From positions 247,783 to 311,782 of the forward strand of contig MNCI01020673.1 in NCBI GenBank assembly GCA_015680685.1: a stretch of 64,000 nt of DNA. The letters are read 5' to 3'. The DNA comes from Gnetum montanum. Its lineage: Eukaryota; Streptophyta; Gnetopsida; Gnetales; Gnetaceae. A model generated the notes under the pieces. The model was not told where the DNA came from. It did no database searches and was given only the letters and a program-made list of their open reading frames with translations. The position numbers and the translations under genes are program-made. Of this stretch, positions 22,158 through 33,403 are shown piece by piece (position 1 is the stretch's first letter; each line of letters starts with the position of its first letter).

Positions 22158-24888
22158 ATGGCCCCTAAACCTGGATAGCAAGAAGGACCCTCTCAAGGTG
22201 CATCCAAATGACCAAGGAGAGGTAAAGGCCAAGCGTTTCTCGAGGAACGTGTAGAACAGGAGGCACAATCATTCAGCATCCATCAAGAACCTCCTGTTAC
22301 TATGCAATCGGGACAAGCTAAAAGAGGAGCCACTAAAGCACCTGAACAAGGACAACGTCTCATCTTGTTCCCATAATGTGTTCGAGTGATCCATGAAAGA
22401 TCCACATCAGCAGCTGTAATCATGGAACAAAACTTTGGACCTTTTACAAAGTTCGCTCCTAAGGAAGTTAGGGACCAACTCAAAGGATCCCCATTATGGC
22501 CTATCCTTTTTGAAAGTGGCACCTAGTACTTAGGAGAGATGTACCAATTTTGGAAAAATAAAGAAGATAGCACCATAGTTAATATTGTTGGTGTGTCTAT
22601 GGATTTTTTGCCAAGGCCATTTCGGAAGTGTTGAATCTTCCGAATATAGGGCCAAAGATTGCTCACCTGTCCACTCACTCTGATGCTGATGCCCAAAAAA
22701 TTTGGTTGAAAAGGATGTATGACAAGGAAGACAAGGTATATGGAGAATTGACCTTGGAAGAGAGGATCTATTTCAAGATTGGCACTTATCACATCTTCCC
22801 CACAAAAGGACTGAACAGGATCTCAACATATGCAGCTAGTGGAAGTGCGATATTGATGGGTAAAGTTAATGCTAACCTCCCCCATCTATATCTCATGGAG
22901 ATTTTGAGGTGGTTTGAGGAATGCAAGATAGGGAAGTTTGCATTGTTCTTCCCCTATCTCATCAAGAAGTTATGCCAGTGTGCTGGAATCCTGAGGTACA
23001 CCAATGACATCCCCAAAAGAGCCCAAAATGCTTCATTTACCAAATTGCTGAAACCACTAGCTCTAAGAAAAAGTGCTAGTGAGACACTGGAGCTGGAACA
23101 AGAACAGATGATGGGGCCCACTACAACTCAAACTACAGGGCCTAGCCAACTCCCAAGAACATGGCCCAGTTAACAATAAGAAGCAGGGCCCAGCACAGGC
23201 CAACGTTGAGATGGTTAGTTGGGGAAGTCATGATAATACCAGTCTCTTTCGAGTCATCAACGCCATTGTATGATCCACATTTTCCATAGATCATGCATGG
23301 GGTGAAGTGTCTATCCAAATAGGAGGAAGGGAGACACATTGGTCACAATAGATCTTGGGAAATGCTACATCCTTTTAGGTACAACTGGAAATAGGTGAAG
23401 GTGCCATAGTCATGGTCATGCAGCACCAAGATGTTGCAAGAGTCATAGAAGTGGTCACAGACCACATAAAAAAATCCTTCAATGTTCTTATTGTGCCCTC
23501 GGTAGATTTTATAGGAGCACGTGATGCTCAAACTTTGGCTGGTCCCTCGATGACTCCTATAGAGCATGAGGATGTTCTCAATCGATTTCTGTAGATAGGA
23601 TAAGTGATGACATCCTTGTTTGACATCTCGCAAGATGTCATAGTAATTCAATTAGACCTCATCTCCACCAAAGGAAAATTGATCATGGTAGAGATTAGGG
23701 CTGAGCATACGGAGGTGGAGTTGAAAAGAATTCAGGAAAGGCTCATCACCCTGCAAGCTGCACAGCGGGATCTATCTCAGTTCATCCCCACAGATTAGCT
23801 AGAATCTTTCAAGATGGAGAAACTTGCTAAATTATTGGCAGACAATAAAAGAGTGGCAGAGGAGAAAGAGAAGGTTGATTGGGAGGCTTTTAAGGCACAA
23901 GCGTAGACATATGTGCATGTCAAAGCACTCAAGGCCTTGCAAGAAGAGAATAAACAGCTTGTTGTAGACAATGTTTGGTTGACCACTATGGAGAAACAAA
24001 AGAATGTTCTCGAAGAGAATTTTCAGCGGTTACGAGAATAGTTAGTCAGGATCAACCAGGACATGAATCACTTGGCCAAAGAGAATCAAACCTTCTTAAT
24101 GGAGGAGGTACATGTAATTCGTCAAAATATGGTAATTGAAATAGGCGCATGGCAAAACGAGGCCAAGAGACATGAGAAATTGAAGGAACACTTCAGAGAT
24201 CAGGTGGAGATGTATAAGCAAGTTATTGAAAAAGAGACCCATATGGCCAAGGCCCACATTAACACCTTCAGTGCTCAACATGCTGATTTTTAGGTCATAC
24301 TAGACACCTATGCATTCATCCACCAAGTAGAGCTCAAAATCTAGGACTTGTAGATATAAGATCTTATGGAGTACATGGTATTGGAAAATCTACAGTATGC
24401 CAATTTAGCCATGTTAATAGTAAGATGCCCGAGAAAAAAGTTGGAGAAGTAGGTAGCTACCACTTATGAAAAATATGAAACAAAATTTGCAAAGCACAAG
24501 AAGACGTTGTAGAAGTTAGAAGTGGCAAATTCTGAGTTAGAGGTGGTCAAAACCAGCTACCAGGTACAAAATGATGTTACGGCAGACTTGGCTCAATGGC
24601 TTACAAATTACCAGGAGTACAAGGACAAAGCCAGAGCCTATGAGGAGAAACAATGGCTGTTTGTGGCCTGGTATGTTAAAGTAAATCAATTGTTCCTGCA
24701 ACTACTGTGTTCATGGGAGGTGCTGACTCCATCAAACAGTGGAGCATTAGCATGGACGAGCATAGGACCCCCAAATTGAAGAGGAAAAGCTTCAAGCACT
24801 CCTTTAGAGCCATCAAATTCCAAAAACTAGAGCACAAGATAAAGGGAAGCAACCCATGGAGGAACCACCGCCACCTGGAACTACATGA
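22158..24888 (+). pseudogene. Accessory ORF of element A (coiled-coil protein), decayed
   Basis: The start ATG follows a splice-acceptor-like TGTGATTGCAG, as in D and B. An N-terminal globular part includes LTLEERIYFKIGTYH in the uninterrupted 181-residue frame 22628-23173, with relatives in C and D. From about 23.6 to 24.7 kb it is Glu/Lys/Gln-rich with heptad-like spacing, so a long coiled coil is likely. It ends in a Pro-rich EEPPPPG tail at 24888; D ends with QEPPPLG. The intact protein would be about 900 residues. Stops and at least one frameshift break it. No transmembrane segment stands out, which argues against a simple envelope protein. The globular part may belong to the uncharacterised 'plant transposon protein' domains found in Athila-like elements; this is unconfirmed. 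Function unknown. Confidence 0.65.
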
Positions 24889-25061
24889 GTTTCAACAAAG
24901 TTTTGTACTTTGTAATTTTATGTTCGTGTCCCAATTTTATTGTATGCAATCCTCCATTACGACATGAATAAATTCTTAGTCAATGAATAATGCCATACCT
25001 ATCCACTGTGTAATCAATGGGGCTTGTTCTCATTTCGATCAACTCAAGGACAAGTTTGCAT

Positions 25062-25076
25062 TTAGTCGTGGGGGTA
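25062..25076 (+). promoter_or_regulatory. 3' polypurine tract of element A
   Basis: TTAGTCGTGGGGGTA directly precedes the 3' LTR; the same tract ends B (33389-33403) and, nearly, C and D. Confidence 0.88.
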
Positions 25077-25941
25077 TGATGAACCATGATTTTTCAGGCT
25101 TCGATATCGGGTATGCGATATCACAACCTGACAAGCGATATCGGATACGTGATATCAGGTACGCGATATCGTAGCCTAACAAGCGATATTAGATACGCAA
25201 TATCATGGTTCCCGTGTTAGCCTATAAATACACAATGGGACGCATGGGAGAAAAAATTAGTTAGTATTAAGTAGGATCTTTTTGTTAGTTTTTCCTCTCA
25301 ACCCTTTTTCTCGTAGTGCATGCCTGCAATGTGATTATTGTAATTGTATGGAACCTTTATTTGAGTGTGACATACTTGGACATGCACATGATTGGCAATA
25401 AAGATTGAGATTACTTTATCATTGCAACATTCACTTAATTTTAATTGTTATTTATTGCTTTCGTAATTAATATTTCTCTACCCTCATCTCCTATCTCTGT
25501 TAGTAAACACAGAATGAGTATGAATTAACCATGAGCATTTAAGTGTGACTACATGGTATCCTACTAGCGTACCTAGGACATGCACTTGGTAATCCTAGTG
25601 GTAGTATAGGAGGTTCAAGATGTGTTCAGATGATTAAGGGATGGATGCTCATCGCACTTAGGCTAGCTTAGACTCTCTTCTCCCTTTCCCTCTTAGCTTA
25701 ATTAAAGTTAATTTCCATTGTCTCTAGGAGTAGCACTAGTTTAGGACCACATGATACACCTCACTCTAGACTAAACCATATGTGACAAAGCAAATACTAG
25801 TCCAGGTGGGAGGACAGCGAACTGTGATCAACGAGTAACTATCTAGATACCACAACTAGTTCATCTGCGGAGTTCGACTGGATCATGTGTGAATGTTCGT
25901 ATTCATATGGTTAAGTGTACGGGGTACCTCGCCACTCATTA
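25077..25941 (+). repeat. 3' LTR of element A (865 bp)
   Basis: Partner of 17116-17985. Starts TGATGAACC and ends CTCATTA, so the terminal CA has become TA. TATA box CTATAAATA at 25222-25230. The following ATAAT is the target duplication. Confidence 0.92.
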
Positions 25942-25946
25942 ATAAT

Positions 25947-26398
25947 CTACATAGACTTTCCATTTTTCACCCTTGTTTGATACTACAGTAATGGGGCTTC
26001 CCCATTTACTATTAGCTATTGGATGAATTATGCCTTCTTTCCAAAGTTTTGAAATTTGATCCTTAACAAATTTTTTAAGGCTGGATTAATTCATCTTGGG
26101 GGAATTATTACTAGTTTTACATTATCCTTGAGATAGATATGATGTTAGCAGATGTTGTGTGAGATTCCTTAGTGAAGGTCCTCATAGCTCCATGGAAATG
26201 CCTTAGATTTTCTACACAAAACTTTTAATAATTTTCTTTCTTACTCATTAGTAAGTTGGGAATTTATTATTAATGGTTTATTGTGATCTAGAAAAACATA
26301 CTTAAGTGTATTGGGTAGTTCTCTAAGATCCAAAGAATCTGTATTTGTTGGTTAAATTACTTTTCCAATATTCCTTGAACCAAAATTCAAAATATGGT
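25947..26398 (-). pseudogene. Element X reverse transcriptase, N-terminal part
   Basis: The minus strand reads from LPNTLKYVFLDHNKPLIIN near 26300, through the ISKLWKEGIIHPI region, to a KWGSPITVVSNKGEKW box near 25990. It then joins across element A to the RRLNQ...KKDHFPLPYID motif near 17090. Stops are present. It is the middle of the X pol frame, isolated by elements A and B. Confidence 0.85.
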
Positions 26399-27223
26399 TG
26401 ATGAATTGTGATATCACATCCGCGATATCGGGTCCGTGATATTGGAGCTCACCAAGCAATATTAAGCATCCGATGTTAAGACTTGCCTCATTGCCTATAA
26501 ATAAGAGGCAGGCATGCTTGGTTTGCATAGTTAGTCTTAGTCCCTTACCCGAAATCTTGCAGTTTTCCTTCCTTAGAGTTAGAATTATTTCTGAGTGCCC
26601 GTAGTAGGAGTCATAAAGTGAACAGATCTTTATTCGAGCATTGTGTACCTGAGTATACCTTATGGCTGAAAATAAAGATGAACTTTGTGATAAACCTTGC
26701 AACATTTAGAATAACTTATTTAATGTTATTTACAGTTATTTAATACTTTCCTTAGTTAATTAATGTTCTCTCTCTCACCTTGTTAACTCTTCCAAGTAAG
26801 CACACTCAGTATGACCACTTCGAACATGCATGGAACACTTGGTAACCCAGTAACGATTAGCGTTTGGTAATCCCAGTAGTGTTGCACTAGTTCAAGATGT
26901 GTATGGCAAGTGGGAATGAATGCTGGTGTTAGGACTAGTTAGAGCATAGTTGATTAGTTAAATTAAATTAGTTACTTAATTAGTTCACTTCTCCCTTTGT
27001 AGCACCAGGACATAAAACATAAGAAAATATATAAAAATCATATACCTCAAGTTTACTTAACCATACAATTGCGCTATACAAGTAAGCTTGGGAAGACAAC
27101 GATTGACTAACCCATCCGGGTTCTATGAAGGCACATAAGCACTTAGTCCTTGGAATTCAATCGGATCGTGCATGTACACTCGTATTCATATGGTTGAGCG
27201 TGGGGATACCTTGCCGCTCATCA
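26399..27223 (+). repeat. 5' LTR of element B (825 bp)
   Basis: TGATGAATT...CTCATCA. U3 holds GATATC words; TATA box CTATAAATA at 26495-26503. Followed by a PBS at 27225-27242 (TGGCGCTGTTGCTAAGGA). Confidence 0.9.
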
Positions 27224-27361
27224 TTGGCGCTGTTGCTAAGGACTTTGTTGTTTGTGCACTAGCTAGAACTTAGGAAATCTTCCGATCTTTGGAATGAACC
27301 CTTAGGGTTAGTTATCTTACAATTATTGAAACGAGGAATATTGCACACTAAATAGAAAATT

Positions 27362-29870
27362 ATGTCTCCTTCTTCTTACGAGAGTGGTTCATCGCTAGGT
27401 GTAACACAACAAACAATCAGAGGCATAGTGCACATGATGACCCACCAATGCCCCAACAGTTTCATGTGGTATAAGTTCATCCCGATGAGTATATCCCAAA
27501 CTTTACCTTTATCCTTCACTAGGATGAACAACTATGTTGGCATGATTTAGAAGGTAATATAGTGTTACCTCTCGATCGCTTAGTCCCAAGAATGCTTCTT
27601 TGTGCTCTCACACGAATTGGTATGCAGCACTTACAGGCAAAGTATGTTGTGCATGAACACGACTAGAGAAAGTATTGACCCATGGAGGCACAACGTCAAA
27701 GGGACTTACAATAGGAGAGACATCATAAATCTATGAAGGGAAAGTGGTCGCAGGATGTCCCATATGTCATAGGTGAAAATGAGGATGGTGAACCTACCTC
27801 AGGAGGTCTTCCACATAATGATGTTTCTCCTGTTGACTTTGGTCAAGGGGTTGTGTATTAAAATCTCCACTCAACTATCCATAACCTAGATTTTGGTACC
27901 GATGGACATAAAGGGTCCAAAAAAGGAACACAAACTCATGAAAAAGATGGAAATTCTGATCATAACTGTAATTGAGGCCATGACCACTGAAGAGAAGGTA
28001 GTAGACACCATCATGGTACCAGTCCTCCTTCTTCTTCATGTTCATCATCTCCTTCCCTCTCTCCTTCAGGATCTGGACGTAGTCTCAAAGGAAAAGACCC
28101 TGAGGATAATGGTAAGCGAAATAGGAATCATAGACAAAGCAGTCGAGAAAGGGAACAAGGACATTATAGAGAAACTCATCATGAAAGGAGGGAGAGTAGA
28201 GAACAACATAGGCATCATACACGCCATAGATAGTATGATCACGATGAACCCCTACTCGCTACCCGAAGTATGCTAGATATAACTGAGGCTATTAGAATCC
28301 CAAAAAGGCACCAAAAAGATAGTAGGATCAAAAGGTTGGACATGAACAATATCCCATGATTTGAAGGGGGATACAATGCTGATCCTCAAAATCATCTATA
28401 AGCATTTCACGATGCATGTGCCTTGCAAAATACATAAAAAAATGGCAAAAACTCGAGTTGTTTCCATGGACATTATTCAAAGAAGCAAAAAGCTGGTACC
28501 AGTCCTTAGAACCAGAATCCATTCATCGATGGAGTACCATGTTAGAGCTATTCAACGATTAGTATCAAACGTACTCTTGAGTGTCCAACCTATGAAAGCA
28601 AATCCAAGGATGGAAACAAGGAGGACACGAACCCTTTGATGCTACCATGGGCTGATATTATGCACTATTATATCGTTGCCCAAGCCGTGGTTACTCGCAA
28701 AGGGAAAAACTACGCCATCTTGTAGATGGGCTTAGGCAAGAAATGCAAAGAACCCTTGGGACTTATGCCCAAGCTTAGAGCCCATGAAGTACAAAGATTG
28801 TTGGAGTAAGTTGCCAAAGAGGAAGGTGAGTTAAGGAAAAGAGAGAGTATGGAGGAATACAATAGAGATCCTTCCCTCCGAAGGAAGGGAGTTAGATTTT
28901 ATGAGGATGAAGAAGAGTCACCACTTGAAGAGTTAGTGAATAGGAAAACTTTGTCCATTCAAAAATTGACATTGGAAGTATCAAAAAAGGTAGATCAAAT
29001 GTGGGACTTCCTAGATAATAGATTTCAAATCGTTCTCAAAATAGTAGAGGAGTCTAGGGAACTAGGTAGTGACCGAGAAAGGAGGAAGAAGAAAGAAATT
29101 GAATATGCATGTAACAAAGATAAGGGTAAAGTTGCCATCATCGAAGAGGTTGTGGATTCAAATATAGAAAATGATGGTGGATGTGAGATATGCCAATATG
29201 ACCATCCTAAGGGATGTTTTTCTATAATCTCACATCTGCAAGAGTTTGGGGTGTATGCACTTAACCCATGCTTAAATAGAAGGCAAACACCCCAAAGGTT
29301 ACCTTATTCCTAGGGTAACCCAAGAAAATTTCACCAACCCTTGATGTATTATCCAAGTGGAACTCCACCACAACCAAATGAGCAATACCAACAGTGGCAG
29401 CATCCACAATCATGGGGAATGCCACCACCTCGTCAACAGTGCCCTTACCGTCAACCTGACTCGTATGGATACTATTTGTAGTAACTAATCTCTCCACATG
29501 ACTCTACTGGTCATGTCACTCCTCAGCCTCACTACCAAACCCAAGAGTACTATAGAACTCCTTCTCATAGGGGTGATGTTCCACAAACAAACTATCCTTC
29601 TTATTTGGTTGCATCTCTTCGACCCTTATCTCCATTACCACCTGCTCCAGCTATGCAGGGTGAGCTCCCTGCTCGGCCGTAGCAACATAATGCTAATCCT
29701 TAATCTACTATTGGTTCAGAAAACCACACAAAGAAGAGACCTTTCTTTAGAACCAACAGTCCAACTAAGTCCTTACAACCACAAGCGACTAATCCTCCAA
29801 ATGCCTCACCATCATTCAAATCTTCAGAACGCCCTTCAAACCAAAAATCATGTCCAACGCATATGGTCAT
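27362..29870 (+). pseudogene. Element B gag, decayed
   Basis: The ATG at 27362 opens MSPSSYESG, but the downstream Gag is in another frame, so a shift lies before about 28.8 kb. The Ser/His-rich N-terminal spacer is followed by the capsid core at about 28.3-28.8 kb. An acidic coiled region at 28849-29150 includes SPLEELVNRKTLSIQKL. The knuckle-like CEICQYDHPKGC is near 29184. A Gln/Pro-rich tail follows. E and C carry the same order. Several TAG and TGA codons occur in place of Gln, Trp or Arg codons in relatives. Confidence 0.78.
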
Positions 29871-30632
29871 GTTGACTCATGCCATCTATGATTAGATTAA
29901 AGTTTGCCACCTTCCTAGGAAATTTTCTAATCTTGGAAGTCCTCTTATATATCTACAAATTGCTGGGAATGAATCATGCAAAGCTCTTTTGGATTCAGGT
30001 TCTAGTATCAATTGAATTTCTCAAGAAATGTATAAAGCCTGGAACCTGCCTCCACTGAAAAAGAGTAACATACGTTTAGAGCTGGCCGGCCAGTCCATCA
30101 CTATTCCATTAGGACTAGGGGAGGACATCGTTACCACTATTTGTGGGTGGTTGTATCTAGCTAACTTCCTAGTGATTCAAGTTAACAACGGAAAGGGGAA
30201 CTTCCCAATCATAATGGGAAGAGCATGGTTAAGCACAATTGACACATGCCTAGGAATATGTGATCTTTCCCTAGAAATATCAAAGGAAAACACATTTGGA
30301 AAGATCGAGAAGAAGAAAGTTCCATGCATCGCATATAGTGACACAGGGTGTAATTGCATGCAGAAGTCCTAGTTTGTACAACGTTTAACATTGCCTGCAT
30401 GCAACTAGTATGCACAAGTAACCAACATACAAAGATGCTTGTATTTAGCAGCCACAAAACAAGAAGGCATGTATTGGTTGACAGCTGACCAAGAGAGTAA
30501 TTCAACTATATGCATGGAACCAACTAAGGGTTTGACTTACACTTACATTATTAGCATAGATACATTAGAGTAAGTCCATCACCAACTTCCACGTCTCGAC
30601 ATTAAAAGTATCAACTAGGGGAAGTTGGAAAT
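29871..30632 (+). pseudogene. Element B protease
   Basis: A retropepsin-like domain with catalytic box ALLDSGSSIN near 29983-30012, broken by a TGA just after it. The 114-residue frame 30028-30372 then carries the flap region and the closing IIMGRAWL motif. A linker of the type EPTKGLTYTY...EVHHQLP follows up to the deletion. It is the only family copy here that keeps the DSG triplet (C reads DFG, E reads DLG). Confidence 0.75.
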
Positions 30633-31533
30633 CACTGTTGTTGTTGTTGACTATTTTACAAAGTGGGCAGAAGCAGCTACTATTACAGATTTTACATCAT
30701 CTATCATTGCACGATTTATTCAATAACAAATCGTTAACAGGTTTGGTGTGCCTTGTGCACTTATTTTTGATAATGGTATACAGTTTACAAGTGCGAATTT
30801 GTGAAAGTTGATGCAACGCTTAGGAGTGGAACACAAGCTAACTACACCATATCACCCTCAAGTGAATGGTCAAACTAAGGTCACTAATAGGGAGATTACA
30901 AAAATATTAACACAAAATGTTAGTAAGTATAGGTGAGATTGAAGCACCAAACTGAATGATGCTCTTTGGGCATATCGCTTCACGTGGAAACTCCCTATAG
31001 GCTACTCTCCCTACGGGTTAGTGTACGGTAAAATTTCAATGCTTCCTATTCAAGCAAAGCTTTGTACACTATCCACAACATGTGACCTCAACCTTGACCT
31101 CAATCTAGCACAAAAAGAATGGTTAATGAACCTTAACCTACTAGATGGGAATCAATTAGTTGCCTTGTCATCTAATGAATTGCACAAGGCCTTTAATAAA
31201 CGATGTCATGACTTGAAAATTAGAAAATTTAAATACCAACTAGGAGATAAGGTTCTTTATTGGAACCCCACACACGTGTCACAATGCACTAAATTTCAAA
31301 CACTGTGGGAAGGACCTTATATTATTCATGAAAATTTTCTTTCAGGGGCCATGATGATTTACAAACCTAAGAGCCCGGATAAGAAATTGTTGGTCAACAT
31401 CCAACAAACTAAACCTTTCCATGAGCCTAGAATAGGTAGTACCAATACTACCTCTGTTGGTGGACAACCCTGCTTGTTATTTCGGATCTCCTCCTTCCAA
31501 CTTAGTCATGGCGGAGATGGCCACCAATGCTAA
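30633..31533 (+). pseudogene. Element B integrase core and C-terminal part
   Basis: Starts abruptly at VVVDYFTKWAEA inside the integrase core. It continues through the second catalytic region (FDNGIQFTSAN) and TPYHPQVNGQTKVTNREI, where the Glu of D,D-35-E has become Lys. The open frame 31021-31533 gives the C-terminal domain with WEGPYIIHENF and ends at SHGGDGHQC. The zinc-binding domain and first catalytic Asp region are missing or partial because of the upstream deletion. Inactive. Confidence 0.8.
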
Positions 31534-33010
31534 CCATTTTAAGCCCTCAGCTCTTTTGTATTTTTGTTTTACATATCTTTTCAATTTTTCTTATGTTTGT
31601 TTGATTCCATCATTCAAATTTTTACTATTTATTTATTTGATTTACTTTCATTTGTCATACAATAAGTGATCATGATGGTGGATTGTACTATAGTGGTGTC
31701 GATTGCTAATGTTTGGTTTTTACCTTTGATCTTTGATGTTGACACTAAGATATGGTTCTTTTGATAAAACAGGTAATGAGTCCACATCATCCACTCATCC
31801 ATTCAACTATGTGGTCTCCCTTGGCTTTGGAACTGTACTGTCCCTTTTTCTAAATGAACTTGTTAGTGAATTTGTGGCTAGGTATTCTTCAAACCAAGAA
31901 AGGACTCAATGGTTGAAAAGGATGTGACCTCAAGGGGATTCAATGCACTTGTGTTGGCTATTCTCTTGGGTACTTGGACACTTTTCATGGGTTTTTTTTC
32001 CATTCTATAGTTGACCAAACATATGGAAGTTGAATGAATTAAATAAGTCTTTGCATGATGTGGTTCTCATGTCAAAAAAAAAAAAAACTGGTGAGAATTC
32101 AAAGCACATCCCTTAGACATAATAACGAAATATGGGCTATAAACACTAGTTATGGCACTGGAAAGACATGTTACCCATGCCTGAAGGTTCCCTTTAACTA
32201 AGGTCCTTTCTCACTTCCTGCTTCTCTATCTTTCTCCCCTTGGAATGGTGGTGACTCTATGAACGCATTCTTGTTGCTTCAAGAGGACGGGTTGGTCAAA
32301 TGTGTTGATGCAAGGTCATTGAATGTGGTTTGTTTAAATCCGAATCTGGAATGAATTCTATTCAGTGACTGTAACCATATAATATACAAGAGACTTTACA
32401 CAACCTTGCTCTTGGGATTCCATTCCATTTTCTCCTCTCCTTTCATATTTCTTCCCATATTCCACCTCATTACCAATTTTATGATTAGTCTATGTCTTGG
32501 TTGAGGCATTGTTTATCTTTGGTAACTTCTTGTGGGTAAGTTCTTAACCATTATTCATACGTCATTCCTAGATCCCATGGACTCTTTGGTTTGTAGGTCT
32601 ATCAGGGCATAAAAGGCATAAGCTTGCTTTGGGGAGGACCCATTGGCATTCCTTTTTGGTGCAATTGTTAAGTTCTTTTCCTTCAACATTGCTTGCAATC
32701 AACCATTTCTCGTTTCATCCCCATCCATGAAATCCATTTTATTGGCTTCACCATTGTTATTTCTCTCATGTTTCTTATTCCTTCAGTTTTCCATCTTCTC
32801 GCTACCGGAGGTTTGCTATTAGTCGTGGGGGCCTTGTCACAAATTTTTCCATTCCATACCTATCTTACCCCTACACCTTGGGTAGTTATCAATCATAAAC
32901 CTCTAACCTAGTATATGCCATACTCACAACCTAGCCAAGGTACTTCATATCGAGGCAAGGTATCAACTACACTGTATCTTATCTATCCTTGCTAATTCAT
33001 GATTGTGTTG
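31534..33010 (+). other. Conserved noncoding block of element B
   Basis: Contains the family words GACATGTTACCCATGCCTGA near 32165 and TTTGGGGAGGACCCATTGGC near 32629. It also has CAAGGGGATTCAATGC near 31932 and an internal PPT-like TTAGTCGTGGGGG at 32819-32831. No protein is supported. Confidence 0.55.
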
Positions 33011-33019
33011 TGTGTGTAG

Positions 33020-33240
33020 ATGGCGATCACATGAAAAATGGACTGGGATAGAAGGGGAGCACTTAGGATGGATTGGAGCTGGAGCATTTACGCAAGGAAC
33101 AAGTTTGGTCATGTGGCTATGGATGAAGAACGGAATGCACAATTTCAACATCGACAGCAACGCGCCTCATTTTCTTCTCTCTCTCTTCAAGCTATCAAAT
33201 AAGAGTCTAGATGTCATCTATGTACAGTGTTCACCATGAT
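33020..33240 (+). pseudogene. Vestigial accessory ORF of element B
   Basis: A GTGTGTGTAG/ATGGC start resembles the accessory ORF start of A and D. The reading meets a stop after a few codons and only about 200 bp of possible coding sequence remain before the PPT. No coiled-coil region is present. Either the body was deleted or this is a different short ORF. Confidence 0.4.
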
Positions 33241-33403
33241 GGTTATGAACACCAATGTTGTAATATATTTGTCGATCCATTCCCTGAGCACTTTGAGTCT
33301 ATCATCCCATGTCACTGTCAGTTGTCATTCAGTCAATAATCCCATACCTTCCCAATATTTTGTAAGGAACTCAAGGATGAGTTTTCATTTAGTCGTGGGG
33401 GTA

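Larger units (their letters stand above)
17116..25941 (+). mobile_element. Element A: gypsy-type element with gag and accessory ORF but no pol
   Basis: LTRs 17116-17985 and 25077-25941 bound an 8.8-kb element with a perfect 5-bp target duplication. The inside holds PBS, gag, a conserved noncoding block, an internal promoter-like cluster, an accessory coiled-coil ORF and a PPT. No protease, RT, RNase H or integrase can be recognised between gag and the noncoding block, where C and E carry about 3.5 kb of pol. A could therefore only move with enzymes from a relative. The LTRs are visibly more diverged than those of the copia element. Confidence 0.9.

Noticed and set aside
28049-28276. Isoleucine/methionine-rich frame (27893-28276) and its twin at 58169-58552 as a conserved small protein
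   Set aside because: Both are the same alternate frame of the Gag spacer in B and E; similarity follows from shared DNA.
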